From: Hungatella sp. UBA4396 | GTDB lineage: Bacteria > Bacillota > Clostridia > Lachnospirales > Lachnospiraceae | NCBI GenBank assembly: GCA_002389905.1 | Contig: DGRE01000028.1 | Location: 1 to 34,234 of the forward strand | DNA length: 34,234 nt | Direction of reading: 5' to 3' | Part shown: in pieces, positions 7,114 through 16,266 of the stretch | How positions within the stretch are numbered: the stretch's first letter is position 1 | How the letters are laid out: every line of letters begins with the position of its first letter | Position numbers and translations under genes: made by a program | Notes under the pieces: generated by a model | Told to the model about the DNA's origin: nothing | Seen by the model: only the letters and a program-made list of their open reading frames with translations | Databases searched by the model: none

Positions 7114-8697
7114 ATGGAAAAAATTAAGGAACTTTTAGGAAGACTGAGCAGTAAAGTGAAAAAAATCATCATCGCCGGCGTTATATGCGTGGCGGTTGTA
7201 GCAGGAGCTATTGTTATAGCACTGTCAATGAAGGAAAAGCCTTATGAGGTCATGTTCACCGGAGTTGGCAGCGAAGAAGCAAAACAGATTATTGGAAAAC
7301 TGCAGGAAGACGGAATCGCCTATCAGTACACGGATGGAGACATTCTGGTGCCTGCAGCCGAGATGGATACCACCAAAGCCAAGATGGTTTCAGAGGGGTA
7401 TCCTAAAAGTGGTTTTACATACGACGTATTCAGAGATAATGTAAATCTAATGACTACAGATTCTGACCGTCGGACCTTTAAGCTTTACGACCTGGAAACC
7501 AGAATCGGTTCCACCATCAAAATTCTTGATGGTGTTAAAGAAGCATATGTCACCATAGCCCTGGGAGAGACTTCCAAGTATGCGCTGTCTGATGAAACGA
7601 AGCAGGAAGCAAGTGCCCAGGCTGTTGTGGTTATGAAGGATGGAGGGTCTCCCACGGAAGAGCAGGCTAAATCCATCCAGCTTCTTATTTCCAGAAGTAT
7701 ACCTGGAATGGTCATTGACAATGTTTCTGTATTTGACGGAAACGGGCGTGAAGTCTCTGTCACTTCTGAAAATGAGGACATAGCCAGCGGAAAAGCCGGA
7801 GAAGAGATCACCAAGATAATTGAAGACCAGATTTCTGCAAAGGTTATGAATGTCCTGGGACCAGTGTATGGAAACGGCAATGTGCGCGTATCCGTAAAAG
7901 GCACGGTCAACATGGAAAAACTGATTCGGGAGAGCATTATTTACAATACACCCGAAAAGATTGATGAAAATGACAAAACGGGTCTCACTTCTGAGGAGTC
8001 TATCTTCAGGGAGTATTCCGGAAATGGAGAGAATGCTTCCGGCGTGGCCGGGTCTGAGGCTAATGCAGATATCCCCCAGTACAATGCAGGAGGAACTGAT
8101 GGAGATAATGCCTATGGCTCCAGCAGCCTGACCAGAAAGTACCTTTTAAATCAGATTAAAGAGCAGGGGCAGATTAATCCGGGAACTCTGGAGAATCTGA
8201 CTGTTTCCGTTGTAATAAACGGAAATGGATTTGGAAGTCTGACCATTGATGATATACGAGATTTGGCTGGAAATGCAGCTGGAATCGCATTGGAGGAACG
8301 GGCGGAAAAAATAACTGCCGTAGCAGCTCCTTTCTATACTATAGAAGTACCACAGGAACCTGAAACTCCGGTAGAGACGGGGACAGGCGGCTTGCTGATC
8401 AATCGTTGGATTCTCATTGGAGCTTTGGCTGGAGTGATCCTTCTTCTGCTGATCCTCATTCTGGTTATAAGGATCAGAAGAAAGAGACGGGCCCGTATGG
8501 AGGCCATGGAGATAAGCCAGGAAGATGTTCCGGAATTGGCGGCTACTAAGGAAAAAGAGATCGTGATTTTGGAACCGGCAGAAGACAGAGGGGCAGAGCT
8601 GCGCCACAGTGTACGTGAGTTTGCAGAGCAGAATCCTGAGATATCGGCTCAGCTTCTGAAAACATGGCTGAATGGAGGCGGTAATAATGGCGACTAG
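7114..8697 (+). CDS. fliF: Flagellar MS-ring protein FliF
   Basis: A 527-residue MS-ring protein. Hydrophobic helices at about 17-38 (KIIIAGVICVAVVAGAIVIA) and about 430-452 anchor it in the membrane. Between them lie the YscJ/FliF ring-building region (about 45-220) and the FliF C-terminal periplasmic region with a Gly/Asn/Ser-rich stretch (about 300-340). The cytoplasmic tail carries the FliG-binding end (about 490-527, acidic then SAQLLKTWL). ATG 7114 is preferred; GTG 7111 directly before it could also start, with GGGGCGG upstream. The last 11 bases overlap fliG, implying translational coupling of two proteins needed in fixed ratio. Confidence 0.95.
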   Translation: MEKIKELLGRLSSKVKKIIIAGVICVAVVAGAIVIALSMKEKPYEVMFTGVGSEEAKQIIGKLQEDGIAYQYTDGDILVPAAEMDTTKAKMVSEGYPKSGFTYDVFRDNVNLMTTDSDRRTFKLYDLETRIGSTIKILDGVKEAYVTIALGETSKYALSDETKQEASAQAVVVMKDGGSPTEEQAKSIQLLISRSIPGMVIDNVSVFDGNGREVSVTSENEDIASGKAGEEITKIIEDQISAKVMNVLGPVYGNGNVRVSVKGTVNMEKLIRESIIYNTPEKIDENDKTGLTSEESIFREYSGNGENASGVAGSEANADIPQYNAGGTDGDNAYGSSSLTRKYLLNQIKEQGQINPGTLENLTVSVVINGNGFGSLTIDDIRDLAGNAAGIALEERAEKITAVAAPFYTIEVPQEPETPVETGTGGLLINRWILIGALAGVILLLLILILVIRIRRKRRARMEAMEISQEDVPELAATKEKEIVILEPAEDRGAELRHSVREFAEQNPEISAQLLKTWLNGGGNNGD

Positions 8698-9691
8698 TCT
8701 GAGGCCTGAACAAAAAGCGGCGACAGTGATTGTTTCTCTGGGAGTAGATAAGGCTTCCAAGATATACAAATACTTGTCTGAAGATGAAATTGAAAAATTA
8801 ACACTGGAAGTGGCAAAGCTTGGGCATGTGGAAGCTGAGCAGACGGAAAACACTTTGGATGAATTCTATAAGACCTGTCTGACCCAGAAGGTTGTTACTG
8901 ACGGAGGTCTGGAATACGCCAGAACTGTTCTGGAAAAGGCCTTTGGTGAAAGTACAGCTAACAGCCTTCTTCAGAAGGTTACCCAGTCCTTGAAATCCAG
9001 GTCTTTTGGATTTATCCGGAAAAGCGATGTAAAGAACCTGCTTTCCGTTCTCCAGCATGAAAGGTCCCAGATTATTGCTCTGGTGCTTTCCTATACCAAT
9101 GAAGAGATGACTGCTCAGATTATTTCAGAGCTTGCTCCCGAAAAGCGCATGCAGGTGGTGGAATCCATTGCAAGAATGGAAAGCGCTTCTCCTGAAGCCA
9201 TTAAAATCGTGGAAGAGGAAATTAAGAAGAGGTTCTCCGGCATCCTTACCACCGATTACACCAGCGTGGGCGGTATCGATTACATAGCAAACGTAATGAA
9301 CCACATAGACAGGAGCAACGAAAAGCTTATCTTCGACGAATTGGGCAGAAAGGATGCGGAGCTGGCAGATACCATCCGCAAAAAGATGTTTGTATTCGAG
9401 GATATTATCACCATGGACGACCGTTCTATCCAGCGTTTCATCCGGGAGTGCGATATGCGCGATATGGTTTATGCGCTTAAAAACGCTAATGAACAGATCA
9501 CGAGCGTTATTTTCTCCAATATGTCAGCCCGTATGAAGGACAGCATTCAGTCCGATATGGAAGTTACGGTTAATGTACGTCTGAAGGATGTGGAAGAGGC
9601 TCAGCAGAGGATTGTTGGCATCATCAGACGTCTGGAGGAAGAAGGCGAGCTGATCATCAGCAAGGGCGGAAAGGATGATGTCATTGTCTAA
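8687..9691 (+). CDS. fliG: Flagellar motor switch protein FliG
   Basis: The start is set at ATG 8687 because GGAGG lies ten bases upstream inside fliF; an in-frame ATG at 8672 would add five residues without a site. The 334-residue product has the N-terminal FliF-binding domain (1-95), middle ARM domain (105-185) and C-terminal torque domain (200-325) with charged helix ITMDDRSIQRFIRECD (241-256) that meets MotA. MFVF at 234-237 is the MFXF gearbox motif. The middle-domain motif usually written EHPQ, which contacts FliM, reads ERSQ (125-128) here. Its 3' end overlaps fliH by 17 bases. Confidence 0.95.
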   Translation: MATSLRPEQKAATVIVSLGVDKASKIYKYLSEDEIEKLTLEVAKLGHVEAEQTENTLDEFYKTCLTQKVVTDGGLEYARTVLEKAFGESTANSLLQKVTQSLKSRSFGFIRKSDVKNLLSVLQHERSQIIALVLSYTNEEMTAQIISELAPEKRMQVVESIARMESASPEAIKIVEEEIKKRFSGILTTDYTSVGGIDYIANVMNHIDRSNEKLIFDELGRKDAELADTIRKKMFVFEDIITMDDRSIQRFIRECDMRDMVYALKNANEQITSVIFSNMSARMKDSIQSDMEVTVNVRLKDVEEAQQRIVGIIRRLEEEGELIISKGGKDDVIV

Positions 9692-10448
9692 TATTATTAA
9701 GGGCACGCACCTTGAGGACCACGTTCTGGAATTTGGATTTACCAGGGAATTTAAAGATATTGTTGTAAAGGAAAAGGAGCAGCCGGAGGAAGACCAGGAG
9801 GAAGTGGAAGTTCAGCCGTCAGGCGCATATTTCCAGACTGATGGGTTATACGAGGAGGCTTTGCAAAGGGTACAGGTGATTCTGGACCAGGCAATGAAGG
9901 ATGCAGAAGAAATTCGTGAACGGGCCGCAGAGGAAGGCCGTCAGGCCGGATATGATGCCGGATATGATGATGGCTTTCGAAAAGCCTATGAGGTGCATCA
10001 GGAAGTGCTCAAATTCCGTCAGGATGAATTTGTAGAAGCTATGAAGAAAAGCATTGAAAGCGTTACGGAAGAAAAAGAAAAGATCATGGACAAATATATC
10101 GATGACCTGAAAAAGGTCACTCTGACTATTGCGGAAAAGGTAATCCAGACCAGCTTAAAATCCAGCGGAGAAGTCATTAAACGAATGATCGTGTCTGCCG
10201 CAGGGAAGCTGAAGAAAACCCAATGGGCAAAGATTTATGTGTCCCAGGAGGACGCAGGAATGATCATACAGGGTGATGTGGGCTTGCTCAGCGAACTGGC
10301 CCACATTTCCGGAAATATTAAGATTATCGCTATGGACAATGCAGAGAATGGCACCTGTATCATTGAACTTCCGGGGGAAATCATTGACGTCAGCGTCAAT
10401 ACCCAGTTGGAAAATATCAAGGGAATACTCAATAACGCAAGACTGTAA
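9675..10448 (+). CDS. fliH: Flagellar assembly protein FliH
   Basis: A 257-residue FliH/YscL-family protein, the stator-like regulator that dimerises along the FliI ATPase and links it to the C ring. Residues 25-50 are highly acidic. Residues about 60-150 form a long charged helix with the YDAGYDDGFRKAYE segment, like the glycine-spaced helical repeats of FliH. The C-terminal 100 residues are the compact FliI-binding domain (IAEKVIQTS, ending in QLENIKGILNNARL). Two adjacent ATGs (9675, 9678) are possible starts, both with GGAAAGG upstream inside fliG. Overlap with fliG suggests coupled translation. Confidence 0.88.
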   Translation: MMSLSNIIKGTHLEDHVLEFGFTREFKDIVVKEKEQPEEDQEEVEVQPSGAYFQTDGLYEEALQRVQVILDQAMKDAEEIRERAAEEGRQAGYDAGYDDGFRKAYEVHQEVLKFRQDEFVEAMKKSIESVTEEKEKIMDKYIDDLKKVTLTIAEKVIQTSLKSSGEVIKRMIVSAAGKLKKTQWAKIYVSQEDAGMIIQGDVGLLSELAHISGNIKIIAMDNAENGTCIIELPGEIIDVSVNTQLENIKGILNNARL

Positions 10449-10462
10449 CAGGAGGGACCTGC

Positions 10463-11764
10463 ATGTTTAAGAAATTGACGGATCTCATCATGAAGACTGA
10501 GACCATCGATCATATCGGGAAAATTGAAAACATCGTAGGGATGTCTATGGAAGCTTCCGGCGGCCGAGCCAGCATTGGAGATATTGCCTACATCTATAAC
10601 GAAGACAGGCAGGAACAGATTCCAGTGGAAGTGGTGGGCTTTAAGGATGATAAAATACAGCTCATGGCTTACGAGAATATGAACGGCATTGCAGCGGGCA
10701 GTTTTGTCCGCAACACCAAGCGCCGCTTGAAGATACCTGTGGGGGATTTTTTAAGAGGCAGGATCATTGATGCAAAAGGCGAGCCCATGGATGGGAAAGG
10801 CGCTTTTGAATCCCCCCGGTACTATTATGTGGAAAATCCATACATCAACCCCATGACCCGCCCTCCCATTACGGACAAGCTGGAATTTGGAGTCAAGGCC
10901 ATTGACGGCTTAAACACCATTGGAAAGGGACAGCGTATCGGAATTTTTGCGGGCAGTGGTGTTGGAAAGAGTACCCTGCTGGGAATGATCGCCAGGAATG
11001 TAAAGGCAGATATCAACGTCGTGGCTCTGGTAGGAGAGCGAGGACGAGAGGTGCGGGAGTTCATAGAAAAGGACTTGGGACCGGAAGGAATGAAGCGTTC
11101 TGTTCTGGTAGTGGCAACTTCTGACCAGCCGGCCATGCTTCGGATGAAATGTCCTCTGGTAGCAACTACCATAGCCGAGTATTTTAAAAATCAGGGCAAG
11201 GACGTATTGCTAATGATGGATTCCCTGACCCGTTTTGCCATGGCCCAGAGAGAGATCGGGCTGGCAATCGGAGAACCCCCGGTTGCCAGAGGCTATACAC
11301 CCTCTATTTATGCGGAGTTTCCCAAGCTGCTGGAGCGAAGCGGCAATTTTGGAGAAGGCTCCATTACCGGGATATATACGGTTCTGGTGGAAGGTGATGA
11401 CACCAATGAGCCTATTGCTGATACAGTAAGAGGTATTGTTGATGGACATATTGTTTTAAGCCGGAAGCTGGCTAATGCAAACCATTTCCCGGCCATTGAT
11501 ATAAGTGCCAGCATTTCCCGTCTGATGACCAATATTGTTTCCGATGAACACCGGAAAATGGCTTCTGAGGTTCGGGATATTTTAAGCCTTTATGAGAAAA
11601 ATGAAGATCTCATTTCAATAGGCGCATATAAAAGCGGTACCAATCCCAGGCTTGATATGGCTATATCTAAAATTGACAAGATCAATCAGTTTCTATGCCA
11701 GGGAATACAGGAAAGCGACAGTTATGAAGAGGTTTTGGAAAAACTGAAAAGAATTTTAGCATAG
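10463..11764 (+). CDS. fliI: Flagellum-specific export ATPase FliI
   Basis: A 433-residue type III ATPase related to the F1 beta subunit; it hydrolyses ATP to help unfold and deliver export substrates at the base of the flagellum. Beta-barrel domain about 1-95. Walker A is AGSGVGKST (163-171), the catalytic Glu lies in GERGRE (191-196), and Walker B is LLMMD (249-253). The region after residue 270 (EPPVARGYTPS) is the usual conserved loop. The C-terminal helical domain (about 370-433) binds cargo and chaperones. An AGGAGGG site precedes the start. No key residue is missing. Confidence 0.96.
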   Translation: MFKKLTDLIMKTETIDHIGKIENIVGMSMEASGGRASIGDIAYIYNEDRQEQIPVEVVGFKDDKIQLMAYENMNGIAAGSFVRNTKRRLKIPVGDFLRGRIIDAKGEPMDGKGAFESPRYYYVENPYINPMTRPPITDKLEFGVKAIDGLNTIGKGQRIGIFAGSGVGKSTLLGMIARNVKADINVVALVGERGREVREFIEKDLGPEGMKRSVLVVATSDQPAMLRMKCPLVATTIAEYFKNQGKDVLLMMDSLTRFAMAQREIGLAIGEPPVARGYTPSIYAEFPKLLERSGNFGEGSITGIYTVLVEGDDTNEPIADTVRGIVDGHIVLSRKLANANHFPAIDISASISRLMTNIVSDEHRKMASEVRDILSLYEKNEDLISIGAYKSGTNPRLDMAISKIDKINQFLCQGIQESDSYEEVLEKLKRILA

Positions 11765-11785
11765 ATTTGAAAAGGAGGGCGGAAC

Positions 11786-12235
11786 ATGAAAAAATTCAAT
11801 TTTCCACTTGATACGGTATTGAATTACAAGGATCAGGTTTTGGATAATTTAAAAAATGAACACGCCCAGATTGTGGCTAAAGTAGCCAGTCAGGAAAAAA
11901 AGATCGAGGAATTAGACGGCCAGAGAAGAAGTGCCTGTGTCCGCTTTCAGGAGGAGACACAGAACGGCATTGCGATTAACGTGATGCGGGAATATGAGAC
12001 TTATATCGCTTTTATGCAGCAGAAGATTCTTGCAGAACAAGGAGTTCTTCAGCGGCTGAAGAAAAAAGAAGAGCAAAAGCGCAGTGAAGTGGTGGAGGCC
12101 AGAAAAGAAGTGGTTTCCATTGAAAAATTAAAGGAAAAAAAACTTTTGCAGTATAACAAAGAGGTGCTGCGCAGTGAGGAACTATTTATTGAGGAATTTG
12201 TTTCCAACACCACCTCGGTTCAGGCGAGCAGGTAA
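11786..12235 (+). CDS. fliJ: Flagellar export protein FliJ
   Basis: A 149-residue, highly charged, almost wholly helical protein. It starts KKFNFPLDTVLNYKD, the conserved FliJ opening, and continues as an antiparallel coiled coil (about 15-135). FliJ inserts in the FliI ring like the gamma subunit of F1 and couples ATPase and proton-driven export at FlhA. Length and place after fliI are typical. The GGAGGG site is seven bases before the ATG. The following 74-base gap to fliK contains only short weak hairpins, and no ylxF/MgtE-type gene is present. Confidence 0.88.
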   Translation: MKKFNFPLDTVLNYKDQVLDNLKNEHAQIVAKVASQEKKIEELDGQRRSACVRFQEETQNGIAINVMREYETYIAFMQQKILAEQGVLQRLKKKEEQKRSEVVEARKEVVSIEKLKEKKLLQYNKEVLRSEELFIEEFVSNTTSVQASR

Positions 12236-12309
12236 TCCTGCCGGAACAGGCTTTTGGCAGTTACCATAGAAATTAAGTGCCTCATGGCATGAAAGAAAGG
12301 AGTGAGAAG

Positions 12310-13563
12310 ATGACAGAAGTAAAAAACAGCAGTGTGGACTTGTTGTCCAGGCAGATGACCGGCACCAGAAAGAGGGATGAAAAGGCAGTTGACAGCTTTT
12401 CAGACTTTAAGGCCATGCTGAAAGGAAGTAATCAGAAGAGGGGCAGTAAAAGTCCGGAAGCAAAGGAAGATACGGAAGACAGTATGGTTTCTTCAGAAGC
12501 GGCAGCTTCAGTTGCGGCAGCCGGAATGGCAGAGGTTCAGACTCCGGACAGTGAAGCTTTGAAAAATGAAAAAGAGCTGTTGGCCGGGCTTGCAAAAGCT
12601 GTTGGAACAGAAGAAGTTCCTGTAATCGTACCTGGAGAAGACAGTAATATCCGGGCAATGGATTCCTTACGGGCTTTGGATCAGTTCCGCTTTCAGAAAT
12701 TGACGGAAAACGGTGTGGGAATGGAAGATTTAAAAGAAGATATTCAGATTTTGCAATCGGAAGACTTAACGAAGGTACCTCAGCCCCTATTTGCAGAGCA
12801 GAGTAGTCTGCTTGAAAAAACGGGAGGAAAGGAATCGGCAGTGTGGAGTTCTTCCATACAGAATTCTGAGATTTCCGGCCCTGCAAAAGAGGAAAAAGGT
12901 ATTTCCCGGAATAAGCTTTTAACAGGAGCAGAGGAGAATGGTTTAAATCCGGCAGAAAAGGAGCAGCCAAAGATTCTTGAAAAGGGTGATGCTGAGGAAA
13001 AAAAGACATCGGAAGAGGAGACCAGGAAAGATACTCTGGCGGGACTCGGAGAAAGACCTTACCAGCCTGCTGGTTCTGCGGAACACCGGTCTGAGAAGAT
13101 TGAAGAGGTTCATGTCTCGGTGAATGCAGAAAATCTGGAGGAGCTGGAATCAAAGCTGTCGGAACAGATCTTAAAACAGGTACGCGGAGGAAAAGGTGAG
13201 CTGGATATTCAGTTGGAGCCCCATAACCTGGGAAAGATCCGGATTAAAATTTCCTATGAGGATAATCAGATCAGCGTGTCCTTGCTGTGTACGGAGAGCA
13301 AAACTTTAAAGCTTTTATCCCAGACAGCAGGTGATTTAGGCTCGATTCTGGAATCCAGCCTGGAGCGTCCGTTCCAGATTCAGGTGGACAAACAGGAGAC
13401 TGATTATTTGAACCAGCAGCAGGACCAGAACCGGGGACAGGAGCAGCGGGAGCAGCATCAGGGAAGGCAGCAGGACGGAAACCGTGAGGATTTTATCCAG
13501 AAGCTTAGACTTGGAATTTTTGAAATGAATGGCGCAGGTGAAGAAAGCGCTGGTTACAGATAA
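12310..13563 (+). CDS. fliK: Flagellar hook-length control protein FliK
   Basis: ATG 12310 is chosen because AAAGGAG lies ahead of it; the longer frame from 12277 would include that site in coding sequence. The 417-residue protein has a long low-complexity, Glu/Ser-rich ruler region (about 20-270) and the conserved FliK C-terminal domain (about 280-362) with LEPHNLGKIRIKI (302-314). This domain talks to FlhB to switch export from hook to filament subunits when the hook is long enough. The tail (about 368-392) is extremely Gln/Arg-rich. The ruler is poorly conserved in all FliK proteins, so the call rests on the C-terminal domain and position. Confidence 0.85.
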   Translation: MTEVKNSSVDLLSRQMTGTRKRDEKAVDSFSDFKAMLKGSNQKRGSKSPEAKEDTEDSMVSSEAAASVAAAGMAEVQTPDSEALKNEKELLAGLAKAVGTEEVPVIVPGEDSNIRAMDSLRALDQFRFQKLTENGVGMEDLKEDIQILQSEDLTKVPQPLFAEQSSLLEKTGGKESAVWSSSIQNSEISGPAKEEKGISRNKLLTGAEENGLNPAEKEQPKILEKGDAEEKKTSEEETRKDTLAGLGERPYQPAGSAEHRSEKIEEVHVSVNAENLEELESKLSEQILKQVRGGKGELDIQLEPHNLGKIRIKISYEDNQISVSLLCTESKTLKLLSQTAGDLGSILESSLERPFQIQVDKQETDYLNQQQDQNRGQEQREQHQGRQQDGNREDFIQKLRLGIFEMNGAGEESAGYR

Positions 13564-13574
13564 GGAGAGAGACA

Positions 13575-14171
13575 ATGTCAAATGTAAACGGAGTGAACAG
13601 CTATTATAATTCTCTGGGAGCACTTGCAAGCAGTACTACGACAGCCAGTAACAGTGATCTGACAACAGAAGGTTTTTTCAAACTTCTGGCAGCACAGTTG
13701 CAGAATCAGGACATGTCAAACCCCATGGATAACTCTGAGATGATGACTCAGATGACCCAGATCGCTATGATGCAGGCTATGAGCAACTTTTCTACTGCAA
13801 TGAATGATTTTGCGCAGGTCAATACCATCAATTATGGAACTTCCATGATGGGAAAAGAAGTTATGGTGGCGGTTCAGGAGAAAAACGGAACAGTCAAAAA
13901 GATCACAGGAACTGTGACCAGAGTAGATATTTTCGGCGGTGTTCCCACTCTATATCTCGATGATGAAGATGAGACGGGATATCCGGTTGCCAATATTATG
14001 TCTGTCTATGAAAAAGGACATACACCTCCGGAAGATTTAGGAGACCCAGAGGACCCTGATAAGGTAGATGGAGTTGACGATCCTGATAAGGCAGACGGAG
14101 TGAAAGATCCGGAAGATACTGAGAAGGCCCCAGAAACTGATACAGATAAGGACAGCGAAGGTGATGATTGA
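13575..14171 (+). CDS. flgD: Flagellar hook assembly (cap) protein FlgD
   Basis: A 198-residue FlgD. The conserved part is residues 25-90 (TEGFFKLLAAQLQNQDMSNP, then MTQMTQIAMMQAMSNF) and a small beta domain to about 150. FlgD caps the growing hook and guides FlgE assembly, then is shed. The usual larger C-terminal beta domains are short, and the protein ends in a strongly acidic tail from residue 156 that includes two copies of a nine-residue unit (DPDKVDGVD, DPDKADGVK), encoded by a 27-base tandem repeat at 14052-14105. GGAGAG precedes the start. Its stop overlaps the next start as TGATG. Confidence 0.88.
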   Translation: MSNVNGVNSYYNSLGALASSTTTASNSDLTTEGFFKLLAAQLQNQDMSNPMDNSEMMTQMTQIAMMQAMSNFSTAMNDFAQVNTINYGTSMMGKEVMVAVQEKNGTVKKITGTVTRVDIFGGVPTLYLDDEDETGYPVANIMSVYEKGHTPPEDLGDPEDPDKVDGVDDPDKADGVKDPEDTEKAPETDTDKDSEGDD

Positions 14172-14545
14172 TGCTAGGTAAGATAAACCAGCATGAGGAA
14201 TTAAGGCAGCTAAAGCTGCGAAGTGCCACGGCAATGTCAAAACCAGCCGCCAGCTTCAATGAGATGCTTCAAAGCAGGATCGGAGAAGTGGAAGGACTCC
14301 AGTTTTCCCGTCATGCAGCAGAGCGGGCAGGTCAGCGCGGAATTGAGATGTCAGATTCCTTTTTAAAGGATCTTCAGTCAGCAGTAGAAAAAGCCCGTTT
14401 AAAAGGAGCAAAGGATGTGGTGATTATCAGTGACAGAGGTGCATTCATTGTCAATGTACCCAACAACATAGTAGTAACGACCATGTCCGGCAATGAAATG
14501 AAGGAAAATATTTTTACAAATATCGATAGTGCCGTTTTATTATAG
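14171..14545 (+). CDS. Conserved flagellar operon protein (TIGR02530 type)
   Basis: A 124-residue protein starting at ATG 14171, one base overlapping the flgD stop; a TTG three bases earlier is less likely. The body matches the small flagellar operon family found between flgD and flgE in Firmicutes: LQFSRHAAERAGQRGI (about 43-58), DVVIISDRGAFIVNVPNN (about 81-98) and a C-terminal KENIFTNIDSAVLL. The family's function is not established; constant linkage to flgD and flgE suggests a hook-assembly role. No membrane segment or signal is visible. Confidence 0.85.
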   Translation: MLGKINQHEELRQLKLRSATAMSKPAASFNEMLQSRIGEVEGLQFSRHAAERAGQRGIEMSDSFLKDLQSAVEKARLKGAKDVVIISDRGAFIVNVPNNIVVTTMSGNEMKENIFTNIDSAVLL

Positions 14546-14626
14546 CTGGACCATTTATGGAGGCTTTTCCTGTATGTCCGACTGACAGCAGGACAGCGGC
14601 AGCTACAAAAGAAGGGAAGTAAAATT

Positions 14627-16249
14627 ATGGTCAGATCAATGTTCGCCGGTGTGGCAGGTCTTAGAACGCATCAGGCAAAAATGGATGTTATTGGTAATAA
14701 TATAGCTAACGTAAACACATGGGGATTTAAAGCAGGAAGTATGTCCTTTAAGGATACCATGTACCAGAATACCTCTTCAGGATCAAAGGGAAGTACCGCT
14801 GCGGGCGGCTATGGCGGCAGCAATGCCAATCAGGTAGGATACGGCGTAACTACAGGAAGCATCTCCTATGATTTTTCTATGGGAAGCATGGCCCCCTCTG
14901 CCAGAGGTCTGGATGCTTTTATTGACGGTACGGGATTTTATATCGTAGGTCCTATGGTAGGAGACGGAAGTGGCTTTTCCCTGGAAGACCCGGATGTTAT
15001 CTCTTCTAACGGACTTTTCCTTTCCAGAGTAGGAAAGTTTGATGTAGATAATGAGGGGTATTTGGTGGATGATGCCGGAAATTATGTGTATGGATTTGAA
15101 AATACCAACACAGATGATCTTTCAAGCACAGGAACATTTAATACCACTGCGTTAAAGCCGTTGAGGATTCCTATGACGTCAGATATGGCGGCTATAGGAG
15201 ATAAGGGTGCAGTGAACGATGAAGCTGCAGCTAGAAAGGCGCTTGAGGAGGCACGGGCTAACTTAGCCATGCTGAATGTGGCACTTAGTAATGCAAGAAG
15301 TGAGTACATTACAGCGAATGATGAATATGAGGCTGCCAGTGCAAATCCAACTGGTGCAACACCGGCCAAAAGTATAGCAGAATTTGTGACAGAGCGGGAT
15401 GATGCCAAGATAGAAATGGAAGCAAAATATGCAGACTGGATGGCCGATAAAAACGATAGCACAAAAAAGGCTGCATATGAAGCTGCGTTAGTTACTTACG
15501 AGGATGCAGAATATGACCTGATTAAAGCTCAGACATATCTTAGGCTGAAGGATCGTGCGACAACTAGTGGTGGTGAATCAAACTGGGATACAATCCGTGC
15601 TGCTTATAAAACTGCTCTCGCTGCTTATAATACCACTCCCAATGAGGTCAATAAGACTGCATTAGATACAGCTAAAAAAAATCTTGATGATCTATATACT
15701 ACTTTAAGTAAAGTTGAACCAGATTCCTTGGAAGGTAAACGGGATTCTAAGAAGCAGGCTGCAGACAAAGCGAAAGCATTTGTTGATGCAGCAGAAAGAA
15801 CAGTAATCGAAAAAGAAAATTTACTGGAAACAGCTCAGAAAAACTCCACAAGTACCCAGGTAAGAAATGCTCAGTCAAGCAGTGACGATGAACTTGCCAA
15901 GCTGACCAACTACACGATCCAGCAGGATGGTACCTTAACAGGAACTACGGAGGACGGTATTACTGTTATCATAGGCAAGATTGCTCTGGCTGGTGTTCAG
16001 AATACCAGTGGTCTGGAAAAGACTTCAGGCTATTATTATACTACAGGCCCTAATGCCGGTAATGTTGGAATATACGAGGCAGGAGGGGCTCAGGGCCGTA
16101 TCATGGGAAATTACCTTGAAATGGCAAAAGTAGACCTTGCCACCGAGATGACAGACATGATTACCACTCAAAGAGGTTTCCAGGCTAACTCAAAAATCAT
16201 TACAGTTACCGATCAGATGCTGGAAGAACTGGTAAATATTAAGAGATAA
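14627..16249 (+). CDS. flgE: Flagellar hook protein FlgE with large helical insert
   Basis: A 540-residue hook subunit. The N-terminus MVRSMFAGVAGLRTHQAKMD followed by VIGNNIANVNTWGFKAG (21-37), and the C-terminus VDLATEMTDMITTQRGFQAN (502-521), are the conserved D0 parts. The flagellar beta region runs to LKPLRIP (177-182) and resumes at LTNYTIQQDGTLTG (426-439). Between them, residues about 196-424 are an Ala/Lys/Glu/Asp-rich, apparently helical segment with several coiled-coil-like stretches, where other hook proteins have little or a beta D2/D3 domain. This would sit on the outside of the hook. A GAAGGGAAG site precedes ATG 14627. The 81-base gap upstream has no strong signal. Confidence 0.9.
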   Translation: MVRSMFAGVAGLRTHQAKMDVIGNNIANVNTWGFKAGSMSFKDTMYQNTSSGSKGSTAAGGYGGSNANQVGYGVTTGSISYDFSMGSMAPSARGLDAFIDGTGFYIVGPMVGDGSGFSLEDPDVISSNGLFLSRVGKFDVDNEGYLVDDAGNYVYGFENTNTDDLSSTGTFNTTALKPLRIPMTSDMAAIGDKGAVNDEAAARKALEEARANLAMLNVALSNARSEYITANDEYEAASANPTGATPAKSIAEFVTERDDAKIEMEAKYADWMADKNDSTKKAAYEAALVTYEDAEYDLIKAQTYLRLKDRATTSGGESNWDTIRAAYKTALAAYNTTPNEVNKTALDTAKKNLDDLYTTLSKVEPDSLEGKRDSKKQAADKAKAFVDAAERTVIEKENLLETAQKNSTSTQVRNAQSSSDDELAKLTNYTIQQDGTLTGTTEDGITVIIGKIALAGVQNTSGLEKTSGYYYTTGPNAGNVGIYEAGGAQGRIMGNYLEMAKVDLATEMTDMITTQRGFQANSKIITVTDQMLEELVNIKR

Positions 16250-16266
16250 TTTATTTTCTAAAATTT

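Noticed and set aside
7244..7444. 66-codon plus-strand frame inside fliF
   Set aside because: Out-of-phase frame in a conserved gene, without a binding site.
8146..8853. 235-codon minus-strand frame over fliF-fliG
   Set aside because: Antisense to two confidently assigned genes; Ser/Cys-rich without family features.
12407..13153. 248-codon minus-strand frame inside fliK
   Set aside because: Long only because fliK is low complexity; Leu/Pro-rich antisense translation with no binding site.
14052..14105. Possible CRISPR-like repeat
   Set aside because: Only two adjacent 27-base units without spacers, in frame inside flgD; a protein tandem repeat.
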